Below are positions 1 through 8,539 of a DNA stretch of 35,952 bases, one piece after another. The notes beneath the pieces were generated by a model, which worked only from the letters and a program-made list of their open reading frames with translations, had not been told where the DNA came from and made no database searches. Made by a program: the position numbers and the translations under genes. Each line of letters opens with the position of its first letter. The first letter of the stretch is position 1. Location: positions 1-35,952 of the forward strand of contig JAAYAN010000218.1 in the NCBI GenBank assembly GCA_012719345.1, written 5' to 3'. This stretch comes from Ignavibacteria bacterium. Its GTDB lineage: Bacteria > Bacteroidota > Ignavibacteria > Ignavibacteriales > Melioribacteraceae.

Positions 1-104
1 ACTTCTTTGTTAATTTGCTTTCCGGTTTGCTGGCTTATTCACTAAAAGATCGTAAACCTAAAATTGATTTGTCCGGTTATTCTAATGAACTTGTTTTTGC
101 TTGA
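1..104 (+). mobile_element. C-terminal end of a DDE transposase (partial)
   Basis: An open plus-strand frame enters from the left edge (codons from position 3) and stops with TGA at 102-104. It encodes the last 33 residues of a protein, including NLLSGLLAYSLKDRKPKIDL. The pattern 'N-L-x-G-L-x-A-Y-S...KP' is what I recognise from the C-terminus of IS982/IS4-type DDE transposases. It is the only convincing coding stretch on the plus strand and faces into the end of the polysaccharide operon, as expected for an inserted IS. The IS end may be the AT-rich segment ending in ATCGAACTCAGGTT near 125, but the other end is outside the window, so no inverted repeat can be confirmed. The family call is tentative. 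Confidence 0.5.
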
Positions 105-152
105 TTCTTATATCGAACTCAGGTTAAATTAAGTTTTAGTTGCATTTGTAGA

Positions 153-171
153 GACGATGCGGTGCGTCGTC
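153..171. repeat. short REP-like hairpin
   Basis: GACGATGC-GGT-GCGTCGTC forms an 8-bp stem with one T-G wobble and a 3-nt loop, preceded by TTGTAGA. It resembles 'GTAGAGACG...CGTC' palindromes dispersed in many bacterial genomes. It lies between the transposase end and the terminal glycosyltransferase gene. No T-tract follows on either strand, so it is not an obvious intrinsic terminator. Confidence 0.5.
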
Positions 172-212
172 TTGCTTTATTTCTAGTTTAGAGGAATTTC
201 TTCTAAATAATA

Positions 213-1211
213 TTAGTATTCTTTACTCTTTGGAGAAAATAAACCGACAAGAAATCCAGTACCCCAGGCAATGTGCATCGAAAAAATAAGTATTGGTATC
301 ATCGGGAGAAATGCAACTTTTTTTGCAGGTAATTTAATTAGAGTCAGTAATATACTTATAGCAAAATATACTAACATTAATACAGAAATTATCTTTAGAG
401 CTGTTACTGAAAAAAAACTTGCAGTAAGAAAAGTTACTAATAATAGGACAAAACCAGGAGGAATTAAATGCATTACTTTTATTGCATCAATATGCTTTTT
501 TAAGACATTTACTCTTAATATCCCGTATCGGAAAAGCTGTTTTATAAATTTTTTAATTGAATTCCTAGGATAGTAATAACTTATTATTTGGGGAGAGTAA
601 AAGATTTTATATCCGGCTTGCCTTATTCTCCAATTAAATTCTGCATCCTCACTTATTGTCATTCTCTCTTCAAAATAACCGACTTCATCAAATAACTCAC
701 GTTTATAGGCAGCATATACTACTGTATCCACATATTGTTCTTTTGTACTCCACCTGTAATTAGCGCTACCAAAAGCAAACGGTATTTCCATCACTGTACC
801 AATTAACTTTTGAACGAAAGTTTTGCCAACATTAATTTGTGTGCCGCCTGAAACCATTACATTTTTAGTGTTTAAATAATAGTTGTTATATTTGATGAAA
901 TTATTATCTAATTTAGTATGCGCTCCAAGAATAACAACTACTTCATTATGTGAATTTTTAATGCCAATATTAAGGGCTTGAGGTGTTTTCTTTTCAGGAT
1001 TATCAACCAGAATTATATTTTTATGTGTTCTTATATAATCAGCTATTATGCTGCGTGTTTTATCGGTTGAATAACCATCTGAAATAATAATTTCTATTTT
1101 TTCAGTATCGTAATCCTGCTTAAGAATTGAATTGAGACAATCAGCAATATAGTTTTCTTCATTCAAAGATGGTATGATTATTGAAAATGTATGATAATAT
1201 GTATTTTTCAT
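213..1211 (-). CDS. family 2 glycosyltransferase with C-terminal membrane segments
   Basis: 332 aa. The N-terminal GT-A fold starts with FSIIIPSLNEENYIADCL. SDG at 44-46 fits the nucleotide-binding region, the position of the usual DxD reads GAHTKLD (96-102), and SED at 187-189 fits the catalytic-base region. Two to three hydrophobic helices follow from about 250 to 325. This layout matches membrane-anchored GT2 enzymes of exopolysaccharide assembly (ExoA/SucA-like), which add a sugar to a lipid-linked repeat unit at the cytoplasmic face. It is the last gene of the polysaccharide operon in the transcribed direction, 34 bp after the deacetylase gene. Donor and acceptor cannot be read from sequence. 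Confidence 0.85.
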   Translation of the reverse strand: MKNTYYHTFSIIIPSLNEENYIADCLNSILKQDYDTEKIEIIISDGYSTDKTRSIIADYIRTHKNIILVDNPEKKTPQALNIGIKNSHNEVVVILGAHTKLDNNFIKYNNYYLNTKNVMVSGGTQINVGKTFVQKLIGTVMEIPFAFGSANYRWSTKEQYVDTVVYAAYKRELFDEVGYFEERMTISEDAEFNWRIRQAGYKIFYSPQIISYYYPRNSIKKFIKQLFRYGILRVNVLKKHIDAIKVMHLIPPGFVLLLVTFLTASFFSVTALKIISVLMLVYFAISILLTLIKLPAKKVAFLPMIPILIFSMHIAWGTGFLVGLFSPKSKEY

Positions 1212-1245
1212 TAACTTTTTATTATATAAATGAGCAAAATAATAT

Positions 1246-2304
1246 TTATTCTTTTACCAATGAGTTTAATATTCTTTTATTCTCCAATACCAAATAATAC
1301 TCGTAAGGATTCATAAATGTAACTTTATTTGCAATTAAAAAATCCAATATTTTTTCAAACTCGCTAAACTGATTTTTATCCCATGCATTTGGATGAATCT
1401 GAAGAGCCAGATATTCTGATCCAGAACTATAATTTTCTATAAATTTTTGATAGTTTGGATTGAATGTAGTAATCTCTATTTCGTTTGTACGATTTAGTAC
1501 CAACTTTGATGATCCAAGCAAACCATAATACCAGACTTTAATTTCTTCAATCTCATCAAGAGCTTTAATAGTATTATTATCAATTGCATTACCCGGAGCA
1601 CCAAATGTATGCATAGTAATTCCGAGCTTATCTTTAACATAATTCTGTGCTAATCTTAAATGTTCTAATTGCTGTTCAAATGAGCTATTTTTAAATTCAT
1701 GGACAAAAATACCATCTGAATTCACATGAGGATCAAAGTGGTCAAATCCATGGTTCCATATTTCAAATTGTCCTGTCGCATTTAAACCTTTAAGATAGCT
1801 TTCATAATAAAATCCACCCCAATCTAAAGTCTTAGCTATAATTCCTAAACTCGCTTTTGCTTTCTTTTTTATTATTAAATTTATAAACCTTTCCCATTTT
1901 TCAGAAATAGGTTTGTAATCTTCATTAATTATATCATCAGCTTTTAAAAATAATAACTGACTAAATACTACTATTTTAATAGAATCGACATAACGTGTCT
2001 TATTATTATTTTCAATTGTGTATTTAATATTCGAAATACCCGGATAGCTTGGAGACTTGAATTTAACCTTATCGGCATACACCTCAATTTCTCCATAATC
2101 AGAGGTAACATCAATTATTTTCCAACCTTCAAGACTATCAACAATTTGGGAAAAAACTAAAGTGGAATCATTAATCTTCACATAATCATAAATTTTCTCT
2201 TCGCTATGTGGAAGGGAAATATCATCTATATTATCAACAACTTTATCAGAACAAGCTGATAAAAATATCATAAATACCGAAATAAGCAAGTTTGTTTTCA
2301 TCAT
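1246..2304 (-). CDS. lipoprotein with polysaccharide-deacetylase-like domain
   Basis: 352 aa. A short signal peptide ends in the lipobox LSAC (Cys18), so the mature protein should be lipid-anchored. Residues about 35-115 look like a beta-rich Ig-like domain. From about 118 onward the protein resembles the NodB/polysaccharide-deacetylase fold: Asp pair D123-D124 (KADD), H185-x3-H189 (HGFDH) as metal ligands, a TFGAPGN segment (233-239) and a late His304 in LQIHPNAWD. That would make it a metal-dependent deacetylase or related hydrolase acting on the exported glycan, outside the cytoplasm. It sits between the acyltransferase and the last glycosyltransferase. The fold call is fairly sure, the substrate unknown. 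Confidence 0.75.
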   Translation of the reverse strand: MMKTNLLISVFMIFLSACSDKVVDNIDDISLPHSEEKIYDYVKINDSTLVFSQIVDSLEGWKIIDVTSDYGEIEVYADKVKFKSPSYPGISNIKYTIENNNKTRYVDSIKIVVFSQLLFLKADDIINEDYKPISEKWERFINLIIKKKAKASLGIIAKTLDWGGFYYESYLKGLNATGQFEIWNHGFDHFDPHVNSDGIFVHEFKNSSFEQQLEHLRLAQNYVKDKLGITMHTFGAPGNAIDNNTIKALDEIEEIKVWYYGLLGSSKLVLNRTNEIEITTFNPNYQKFIENYSSGSEYLALQIHPNAWDKNQFSEFEKILDFLIANKVTFMNPYEYYLVLENKRILNSLVKE

Positions 2305-2341
2305 ATTTTTTCACTATATAATTAAACTTTGCATAGTTTCA

Positions 2342-2812
2342 CTAAGATTTTAACATTATTTTCGCTGGATTACCAAAAACCGTAGTTCCATCCGGAACAT
2401 CTTTTGTAACAACAGATCCTGCTCCAACAATTGAATTTTCACCAATAGTAACACCACATAAAATAGTTGCTGATGAACCAATTGAAGCGCCATCTTTAAC
2501 AACTGTTTCAATACAAACCCAATCTTTTTCAGTCTGCATGCTGCCATCTTCATTTGCAGCTTTTGGATATTTATCATTAATAAAGGTTACATTATGTCCT
2601 ATAAATACTCTGTTTCCAATATGTACACCTTCACAGATAAATGAATGTGAAGATATTTTACAATCAGATCCAATGGTTGCACCTTTTTGAATTTCAACAA
2701 AGGTACCTATTTTTGAATTATCTCCAATTTTACATCCATATAGATTTACAAAATCAAATATTTTTACATTTTCACCTAAAGTAACATTATTTATATTTTT
2801 TTTTGATTCCAT
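2342..2812 (-). CDS. left-handed beta-helix sugar N-acyltransferase (WbpD/WlbB-like)
   Basis: 156 aa made almost entirely of hexapeptide repeats (for example GATIGSDCKISSHSFICEGV) that form a trimeric left-handed beta helix, ending with GAGSVVTKDVPDGTTVFGNPAKIM, the usual C-terminal cap. Family members transfer acetyl (or another acyl group) from acyl-CoA to an amino group on a nucleotide sugar. It lies 9 bp downstream of the Gfo/Idh/MocA oxidoreductase gene and close to a DegT aminotransferase, the arrangement seen in pathways for 3-acetamido or 2,3-diacetamido sugars. The stop codon is just before the deacetylase gene. Acyl donor and exact sugar are inference. Confidence 0.88.
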   Translation of the reverse strand: MESKKNINNVTLGENVKIFDFVNLYGCKIGDNSKIGTFVEIQKGATIGSDCKISSHSFICEGVHIGNRVFIGHNVTFINDKYPKAANEDGSMQTEKDWVCIETVVKDGASIGSSATILCGVTIGENSIVGAGSVVTKDVPDGTTVFGNPAKIMLKS

Positions 2813-2821
2813 TATTTCCTC

Positions 2822-3817
2822 TTATATTTCAATTAGTTTTCCATCTTGATGTATGGATTTATCTGCAGCTTCAAGTATTTTTACTACTTTAAGACCATCA
2901 TAACAATTTGTCAGCGGCTGCCTGTTTTCTCTGATTGCAGAAATAAACTCCTTCACGCCCAAAGCCAGGGCTTCAGTTTGTAAAACTTTCGGAGAATACA
3001 TATCTCCTATTCTATATTGAATTAAAGCCTGATGAATTGATTCATCATTTTTCATTTCAATACCACTGTCGTAAATCTTAATTTTTTCAAAATTTTCCAT
3101 ATCATCAAATACAACCATTTTCTTGCTTCCGCCAATCAGCATTTTTCTTATTTTTACAGGAGAAGTCCAATTAACATGGAAGTGAGCAAAACAATTATCT
3201 TTAAAATGTAACGATACATGCGCAAGGTTAGCGTGATCATAATAATTTGCAATGCCGTGAGCTGAAACTGCATTTACTTTTTTATCGAGCAAATAATGCA
3301 TAATGGAAAAATCGTGAGGAGCTAAATCCCAAATGACATTCACATCATGTTGAAACAAACCGAGATTAATCCTTACTGAGTCAAAATACAAAATATCTCC
3401 AAGTTCACCTGCATCAATAATCTCTTTTAATTTCTTAACTGCCCCAGTATATATAAATGTGTGGTCAACAAATATTTTGAGATTTCTCTCTTCAGCAATC
3501 TTAATAAGTTCTTTGGCCTCATCTGAAGTTGAAGTAAATGGTTTTTCTAACCAAACATTAATATTATTTTCAAGTGCTTTTTTAGCAATTGAGTAATGAG
3601 TTCTTACCGGAGTAGCAATAGCAACAATATTCAAGTTTAACTTAAATAATTCTTCAATACTATTGATACTTTTACACGCTGGGAATTTCTCCTTGATTAA
3701 ATTCAATCTTTCTTGACGAAGATCACATACAACTACTTCTTCAATATCTGGATTTGCAGAAAAATTTCTAACAAGATTAGGACCCCAATAACCGAGTCCA
3801 ACAATACCAACTTTCAT
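2822..3817 (-). CDS. Gfo/Idh/MocA-family NAD(P)-dependent sugar oxidoreductase
   Basis: 331 aa. N-terminal Rossmann fold with GLGYWG (7-12). EKP at 91-93 is the family motif that places the catalytic lysine. DLAPHD at 164-169 supplies the conserved His/Asp of the C-terminal domain. Length is normal. The enzyme probably oxidises a nucleotide-sugar hydroxyl (C3 in WbpB/WlbA-type pathways) to a ketone that the adjacent DegT aminotransferase converts to an amine and the downstream acyltransferase then acylates. It is separated by only 14 bp from the aminotransferase gene. The UDP-sugar 6-dehydrogenase (WbpA) expected for diacetamido-uronic acids is not in the window, so the exact product is open. 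Confidence 0.88.
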   Translation of the reverse strand: MKVGIVGLGYWGPNLVRNFSANPDIEEVVVCDLRQERLNLIKEKFPACKSINSIEELFKLNLNIVAIATPVRTHYSIAKKALENNINVWLEKPFTSTSDEAKELIKIAEERNLKIFVDHTFIYTGAVKKLKEIIDAGELGDILYFDSVRINLGLFQHDVNVIWDLAPHDFSIMHYLLDKKVNAVSAHGIANYYDHANLAHVSLHFKDNCFAHFHVNWTSPVKIRKMLIGGSKKMVVFDDMENFEKIKIYDSGIEMKNDESIHQALIQYRIGDMYSPKVLQTEALALGVKEFISAIRENRQPLTNCYDGLKVVKILEAADKSIHQDGKLIEI

Positions 3818-3831
3818 TTACTTAACCGCCT

Positions 3832-4941
3832 TTATTTAAAATATTGATGGATTATTTCAGAAACATACTGTAGTTGATTATCACTTATTTCAGGATATAT
3901 TGGTAATGATAATCCATTTTCAGATATATTTTCTGAACAAGGCATATCCCCTTTTTTATAATCTAAATGAGCAAAACATTCCTGTAAGTGTAATGGAACT
4001 GGATAATGAAGTCCAGTAGAAATTTCATTTTTATCTAAAAACCTTTGCAATTCATCTCTTTTACCAGCTTTCACATTAATGACAAAAAGATGATATACAT
4101 GCTTTGAATAATCTGCTTCAATCGGTAATTGAATACTTTTAATATCTTTTAATAGTTCAAAATATTTTTTTGCTGCATTTCTTCTTTTTTCAGTCCACTC
4201 TTGCAAATATTTTAGTTTAACTCCAAGTACTGCACCCTGTATCCCTTCCATTCTATAATTATGTCCATAGACCTTGTGATAATACTTGTCCGATGCACCA
4301 TGTTCTCTAATCATTTTAAACTTAGCAGCTAACTGTGGATCATTCGTTGCAGCTGCTCCTGCTTCTCCATATGCACCTAAATTTTTTCCCGGATAAAAAC
4401 TAAATGAGGAAGCTATCCCTATTCCTCCAATCTTTTTACCTTTATATTCTGCAAAATGAGCCTGAGCAGCGTCTTCAACTAAAAACAAATTGTGCTTGTC
4501 TGCAATTACTTTCAATGAATCAAGGTCAGCTGGTTGACCGTATAAATGGACAGCTACAATTGCTTTTGTTTTAGACGAAATAGCAGCTTCAATTTTAGAA
4601 GGATCAATATTGTAAGTATCAGGTGTGCAATCAACAAAAACCGGAGTAGCACCACATAGAGTTGCTCCCCAAGCTGTTGCTATAAAAGTATTAGCTGGTA
4701 TAATTACTTCATCACCCGGTTTTATACCTAACGCCCAAAGCACTAAATGGTTTCCGGCAGTGCCATTACTCAGACCATAACAATAATTAATATTATGTGC
4801 TGCTGCAAATTCATTTTCAAAGTTTTTAACCGAACTTCCTAAAATAAAACTTGTATTTTCAAGGATGTTTAGGACTGCAAGATTGACTTCTTCTTTTATA
4901 CTTGAATATTGTGCTTTTATATCAAGAAAAGGGACTTTCAT
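3832..4941 (-). CDS. DegT/DnrJ/EryC1/StrS-family sugar aminotransferase
   Basis: 369 aa, fold type I PLP enzyme. VPFLDIKAQY at the N-terminus is typical of the WbpE/FdtB subgroup. VEDAAQAH (155-162) includes the Asp that contacts the PLP ring nitrogen, and Lys186 in SFYPGKNLGAYGE is the Schiff-base lysine. The reaction is amination of a keto nucleotide sugar with glutamate. It is the first of the three sugar-modifying genes as transcribed. rfbB at 14 kb could in principle provide a dTDP-4-keto-6-deoxy-glucose precursor (FdtB/QdtB-type pathway), but the oxidoreductase alongside favours a WbpB/WbpE type. Family certain, substrate uncertain. Confidence 0.9.
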   Translation of the reverse strand: MKVPFLDIKAQYSSIKEEVNLAVLNILENTSFILGSSVKNFENEFAAAHNINYCYGLSNGTAGNHLVLWALGIKPGDEVIIPANTFIATAWGATLCGATPVFVDCTPDTYNIDPSKIEAAISSKTKAIVAVHLYGQPADLDSLKVIADKHNLFLVEDAAQAHFAEYKGKKIGGIGIASSFSFYPGKNLGAYGEAGAAATNDPQLAAKFKMIREHGASDKYYHKVYGHNYRMEGIQGAVLGVKLKYLQEWTEKRRNAAKKYFELLKDIKSIQLPIEADYSKHVYHLFVINVKAGKRDELQRFLDKNEISTGLHYPVPLHLQECFAHLDYKKGDMPCSENISENGLSLPIYPEISDNQLQYVSEIIHQYFK

Positions 4942-5024
4942 AATTACCTCGTTTTATCCATTCAAATATTTTTTTTGATTTAAAAGATAAGGAAAAAATG
5001 GATATATGATTGAATATATATTAA

Positions 5025-6152
5025 CTAATTAAGTAACTTTTCGTACAAATTTAGAAGTTTTTTTTCTTCAGAATTCCAATTCCATTTATTTTGTACGGAA
5101 TTTCTTCCGTTTTCAGACATAATATATAAATGATTAACATCTCTTATCATATTAATAATCATCTTTGAACTCTTTTGGCTATCAGAATAATCCACAGTAA
5201 TTCCCGTATCATTTTGAATAATATAGTTATTATATATTTCGAAATCAGAAACTATTACAGGTAATCCAAATAGCATATATTCGAAAATTTTTGTAGGTAA
5301 AGATGCTATATGATTTTTTATTGGCGCTAACAAAGAGAATCCGATATGACATTCTCTCAAAATTTCATAAATTTTTTCAAGTGGAATTCTTCCATAAATT
5401 ACAACATTTTCTTCAATATTATTTTTTTTACAAAATAAAATAATTTCACTTCTCAAACTTTCTGGATAAAAATCACCAACTAAATGTAACTTATGAGAAA
5501 TTTTTGTCTCCTTTAGAATATCTAAAAAAATATCTAATGTTTGAAAAATACCCCTTAATTCAGTAATCGAACCAGAGTAAATAAAATTTAATTCACTCTT
5601 AAAATTTTTTTCCGAAATTTTTTGTGTTGTTAGTATAGGATAGTTCAGTATTTCAATAACATTTTCACGATAAATTTCTGCATATGATTTCTCTGCAATA
5701 ATTTTTGCTTCGAAGTTCTTAATGAATAATTTTTCGATTTTTGGAAAAATAAATTTTAACATCTTTTTTGTGAAAGAATTTAGATAAGTTTTTTCATCTA
5801 TCGAACCGACGATATTTTCATGAATATCGAAAATTACTTTTGATTTAAACAGTAACTTGCATATTGAAACCATTGGTATTAATTCAGGATCATGAAAATG
5901 TATTATATCGGGCTTAATTTTAAGAATTTTCCTAAATGCATAATATTGTACTTTAGTAATTCTATCAAATTCATTCTTTGCTTTTGGAAGTGGTAATATT
6001 TTTATTTCATCAATAGAAAATTCACTTAACTCTTCATGTTGAACTGCATAATAAATTTCACAATTTAATTTTTTTAAGGATTTAGCTTCCTTGTAAAAAA
6101 TCCTTACATCATTTATTTTATGAACAGTTGAAAGTATTAGTACTTTTGTCAT
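5025..6152 (-). CDS. family 4 glycosyltransferase
   Basis: 375 aa with GT-B architecture. The N-terminal domain opens MTKVLILSTVHKINDVRIFY, with HFHDPEL at 85-91 and FDIHEN at 108-113, typical of GT4 acceptor domains. The C-terminal nucleotide-sugar-binding domain includes IYSGSITELRG (191-201) and KIFEYMLFGLPVIVSD, where Glu291 is the first Glu of the EX7E region. It is a retaining transferase acting in the cytoplasm on the lipid-linked repeat unit. The stop of the preceding GT2 gene and this start share one base (6152), so the two are translationally coupled. Base composition is clearly more AT-rich than the core genes. Linkage and sugar are unknown. Confidence 0.88.
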   Translation of the reverse strand: MTKVLILSTVHKINDVRIFYKEAKSLKKLNCEIYYAVQHEELSEFSIDEIKILPLPKAKNEFDRITKVQYYAFRKILKIKPDIIHFHDPELIPMVSICKLLFKSKVIFDIHENIVGSIDEKTYLNSFTKKMLKFIFPKIEKLFIKNFEAKIIAEKSYAEIYRENVIEILNYPILTTQKISEKNFKSELNFIYSGSITELRGIFQTLDIFLDILKETKISHKLHLVGDFYPESLRSEIILFCKKNNIEENVVIYGRIPLEKIYEILRECHIGFSLLAPIKNHIASLPTKIFEYMLFGLPVIVSDFEIYNNYIIQNDTGITVDYSDSQKSSKMIINMIRDVNHLYIMSENGRNSVQNKWNWNSEEKKLLNLYEKLLN

Positions 6153-7075
6153 TAAATATTTTTTTTATAATTAAAAATAAGCTTAAAAAAAACAATGCTC
6201 CGATTATGTAAAAGAATTTTATATTCATTGATATTAATTAAGTAGCTCAATGGTAAAAATAACAGTGCATTACTAAAATATGATAAATATAAAATCGATT
6301 TTGCAAAGGTACCAAAGTTCTTTTCAACATTTTTTATTTGACTTGAATACATCATTTGTAACTTACCCATGCTAGCTTCATTCCCAAGACTTGAATCACC
6401 AATATGGATTACAGTATCCAATGGAGAATAAAATATTTTTGTTATTTTTGAAGCTCTTAAACAAATATCTTTATCTTCACCATACATAAAAAATTTTTCG
6501 TCAAAACCTTTTAGATTTTCATAAATCTCCCTTTTGAAAAGCATAAAAGCTCCAGATATTACTACTGGATTTTGTTCTTTTTCAAAATCACTTTTTAAAT
6601 AAAAAAGATTTTTTATTAATGGTAATCTAAATAAAAAAAACAACTCCAAAATAATTATCAGAATATTATACCTTTTGTAAATATTATTTCTTTGTACTTT
6701 ATTATCCTTGGTCAATAATTTACAAATAGCAATTCCATACTGTTTATCTTGTGAGATTCTGTAAATCAAGTTATCAATTTCTAATTGTTCAAAATAAGTA
6801 TCGGGATTTAATATTAGAATATGATTCCCTTTTGAATAACCAAATCCAATATTATTAGCACTGCCAAAACCACTATTGTTTTTATTAAATATAATTCTGA
6901 TATTATTACTAATTTTTGGAATGTTATTTATATAATCTATATCTCCGCCATTCACAACAACTATAATCTCAAATTCAATGTTAGTCACTTTTTTAAGTAC
7001 GGATCTTATCGATTCTTCAATATATGGAGATGAGTAATAATACACATAAATTATTGATAATTCGATTTTTTTCAT
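6152..7075 (-). CDS. family 2 glycosyltransferase (rhamnosyltransferase-like)
   Basis: 307 aa. GT-A fold: SIIYVYYYSSPYIEESIRSV at the N-terminus, NSGFGSANNIGF (67-78), NPDT at 90-93 in place of DxD, and GED at 199-201 for the catalytic base region. This is the WbbL-like subgroup in which NPDT carries the metal-binding Asp. Hydrophobic stretches near 138-155 and at the C-terminus suggest membrane association. It directly follows the flippase gene with no gap (7075/7076) and abuts the GT4 gene. Role: addition of one sugar of the repeat unit on the cytoplasmic face. Very AT-rich codon choice. Confidence 0.86.
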   Translation of the reverse strand: MKKIELSIIYVYYYSSPYIEESIRSVLKKVTNIEFEIIVVVNGGDIDYINNIPKISNNIRIIFNKNNSGFGSANNIGFGYSKGNHILILNPDTYFEQLEIDNLIYRISQDKQYGIAICKLLTKDNKVQRNNIYKRYNILIIILELFFLFRLPLIKNLFYLKSDFEKEQNPVVISGAFMLFKREIYENLKGFDEKFFMYGEDKDICLRASKITKIFYSPLDTVIHIGDSSLGNEASMGKLQMMYSSQIKNVEKNFGTFAKSILYLSYFSNALLFLPLSYLININEYKILLHNRSIVFFKLIFNYKKNI

Positions 7076-8539
7076 CTATAATACCCAATCAATCCACTTT
7101 TCTTTATTAATAAGTTTTAACAAAATCGTCCATTCATATTTCGATAAAACTCTACATTTTACTAATAATATTAATGAAAGGATTACCATTATTAATGCAA
7201 ATAAAAGCAATGGTATTGATGAAATAATAAAAGCAAAAGAAAGCAAAAGTAAAAAGAATATTATTGTACGTATTTCAATTATTGTAAGTGAAAAAAATAA
7301 TTTCCTATATAAACTGACTAAAACAATAGTCCCAATAAAAGTTGATAAAATTAAACTTACCCCTGCACCTATATAGTTATACTGTGGAATTAAAATTAAA
7401 TTCGAAATTATTGAAACAACAAGAACAATAACTGCAATATAAAAATTATACCTTTGTTTTTCTAATGCTGTTAAAATATCTAATAGAAAATAATTTAAGT
7501 ACATAAAGACTAATGCAGCAATCAAAAGTGAAAAGGCTTTTCCGGCATTGCGAAATGCTTCACCAAACACAAAGGAACAAATTTCTTCTGCTTTAAAAAC
7601 ACTTAAAGTAAAAAATAAGCCTGCAATAAGTACTAACAACTTAATTAAAAAATTTAATTGTTTCACATCCAATTGCTTAAATTGAATTTTATTCACTATC
7701 ATAGGAAATACTGACATTACTAGCGCATTTGGTATAATCATTAAAGGTCTTGATAACCTTACGCCTGCAGAATATAAACCAACTGATTCACTGCTACTTA
7801 AATGTTGTAAAAATATTGTATCAATTTGATAAAATATTGATGAAAGAATTAAATAAACCCCAATAGGTAATGATTCTTTAACAAGCCATTTTATTTCTTC
7901 TATTTTTAATTTTGTGGGAATTTTTGCTCTAGTAATTATATTTAGAATAATAAAAAAACCAGGGATATTTGATACTGTATAAATAATGCTAAAATATAAA
8001 AGTCCTAAATCAAATAATGGTATCAAAAATACTAGAATAAGAAAAAGAATATTTTCCCCAATTACAATTATCATATATTTATGCATTTTCAGTTCAACCT
8101 TCATAGGAATAGCTAAAAGTTCTCTGAAATTTTGATATTTATTAGAAAATATGATGTTAATAAATAAAATATTAAAAATAATTATACTTTCATCTTTAAG
8201 ATTAGTATAAAAAGCATAAAAATTATACCCTATGGCAACTAAAATAAAAAGAAACATTCGAAAGTAGAGTGTTGATATGATCATTCCTGAATTTTTTGGA
8301 TTTTTAGATATTTCTCGAAAAACAATTGGATTAATACCAAAATCGAGCCCGGCTGCAATTATTGCAATAATTGCTAATAAATAGTTGAATTCTCCAAAAC
8401 CATTAACTCCAAGATATTTACCTGCTAAACCAACAGATATTAAATTGAGGAGCAAAGAAAGAAATTGACCACCGCTAACAGATAGGAAATTTCGGCCTAG
8501 TGATTTATTTACTTTTTTATCCATTTTGTTGAATATCAA
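7076..8539 (-). CDS. Wzx-like polysaccharide repeat-unit flippase
   Basis: 487 aa, almost wholly hydrophobic with about 12-14 predicted membrane helices (PST/MOP superfamily). The N-terminal block NFLSVSGGQFLSLLLNLISV and GLDFGINPIVFREISK are characteristic. It would flip the undecaprenyl-diphosphate-linked repeat unit across the inner membrane for the neighbouring Wzy polymerase. The start used (8539) overlaps the upstream Wzy-like gene by 23 bp. An internal Met at codon 6 (MDKK, about 8524) would reduce the overlap to 8 bp and is equally possible. No clear Shine-Dalgarno sequence distinguishes the two. Confidence 0.88.
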   Translation of the reverse strand: MIFNKMDKKVNKSLGRNFLSVSGGQFLSLLLNLISVGLAGKYLGVNGFGEFNYLLAIIAIIAAGLDFGINPIVFREISKNPKNSGMIISTLYFRMFLFILVAIGYNFYAFYTNLKDESIIIFNILFINIIFSNKYQNFRELLAIPMKVELKMHKYMIIVIGENILFLILVFLIPLFDLGLLYFSIIYTVSNIPGFFIILNIITRAKIPTKLKIEEIKWLVKESLPIGVYLILSSIFYQIDTIFLQHLSSSESVGLYSAGVRLSRPLMIIPNALVMSVFPMIVNKIQFKQLDVKQLNFLIKLLVLIAGLFFTLSVFKAEEICSFVFGEAFRNAGKAFSLLIAALVFMYLNYFLLDILTALEKQRYNFYIAVIVLVVSIISNLILIPQYNYIGAGVSLILSTFIGTIVLVSLYRKLFFSLTIIEIRTIIFFLLLLSFAFIISSIPLLLFALIMVILSLILLVKCRVLSKYEWTILLKLINKEKWIDWVL

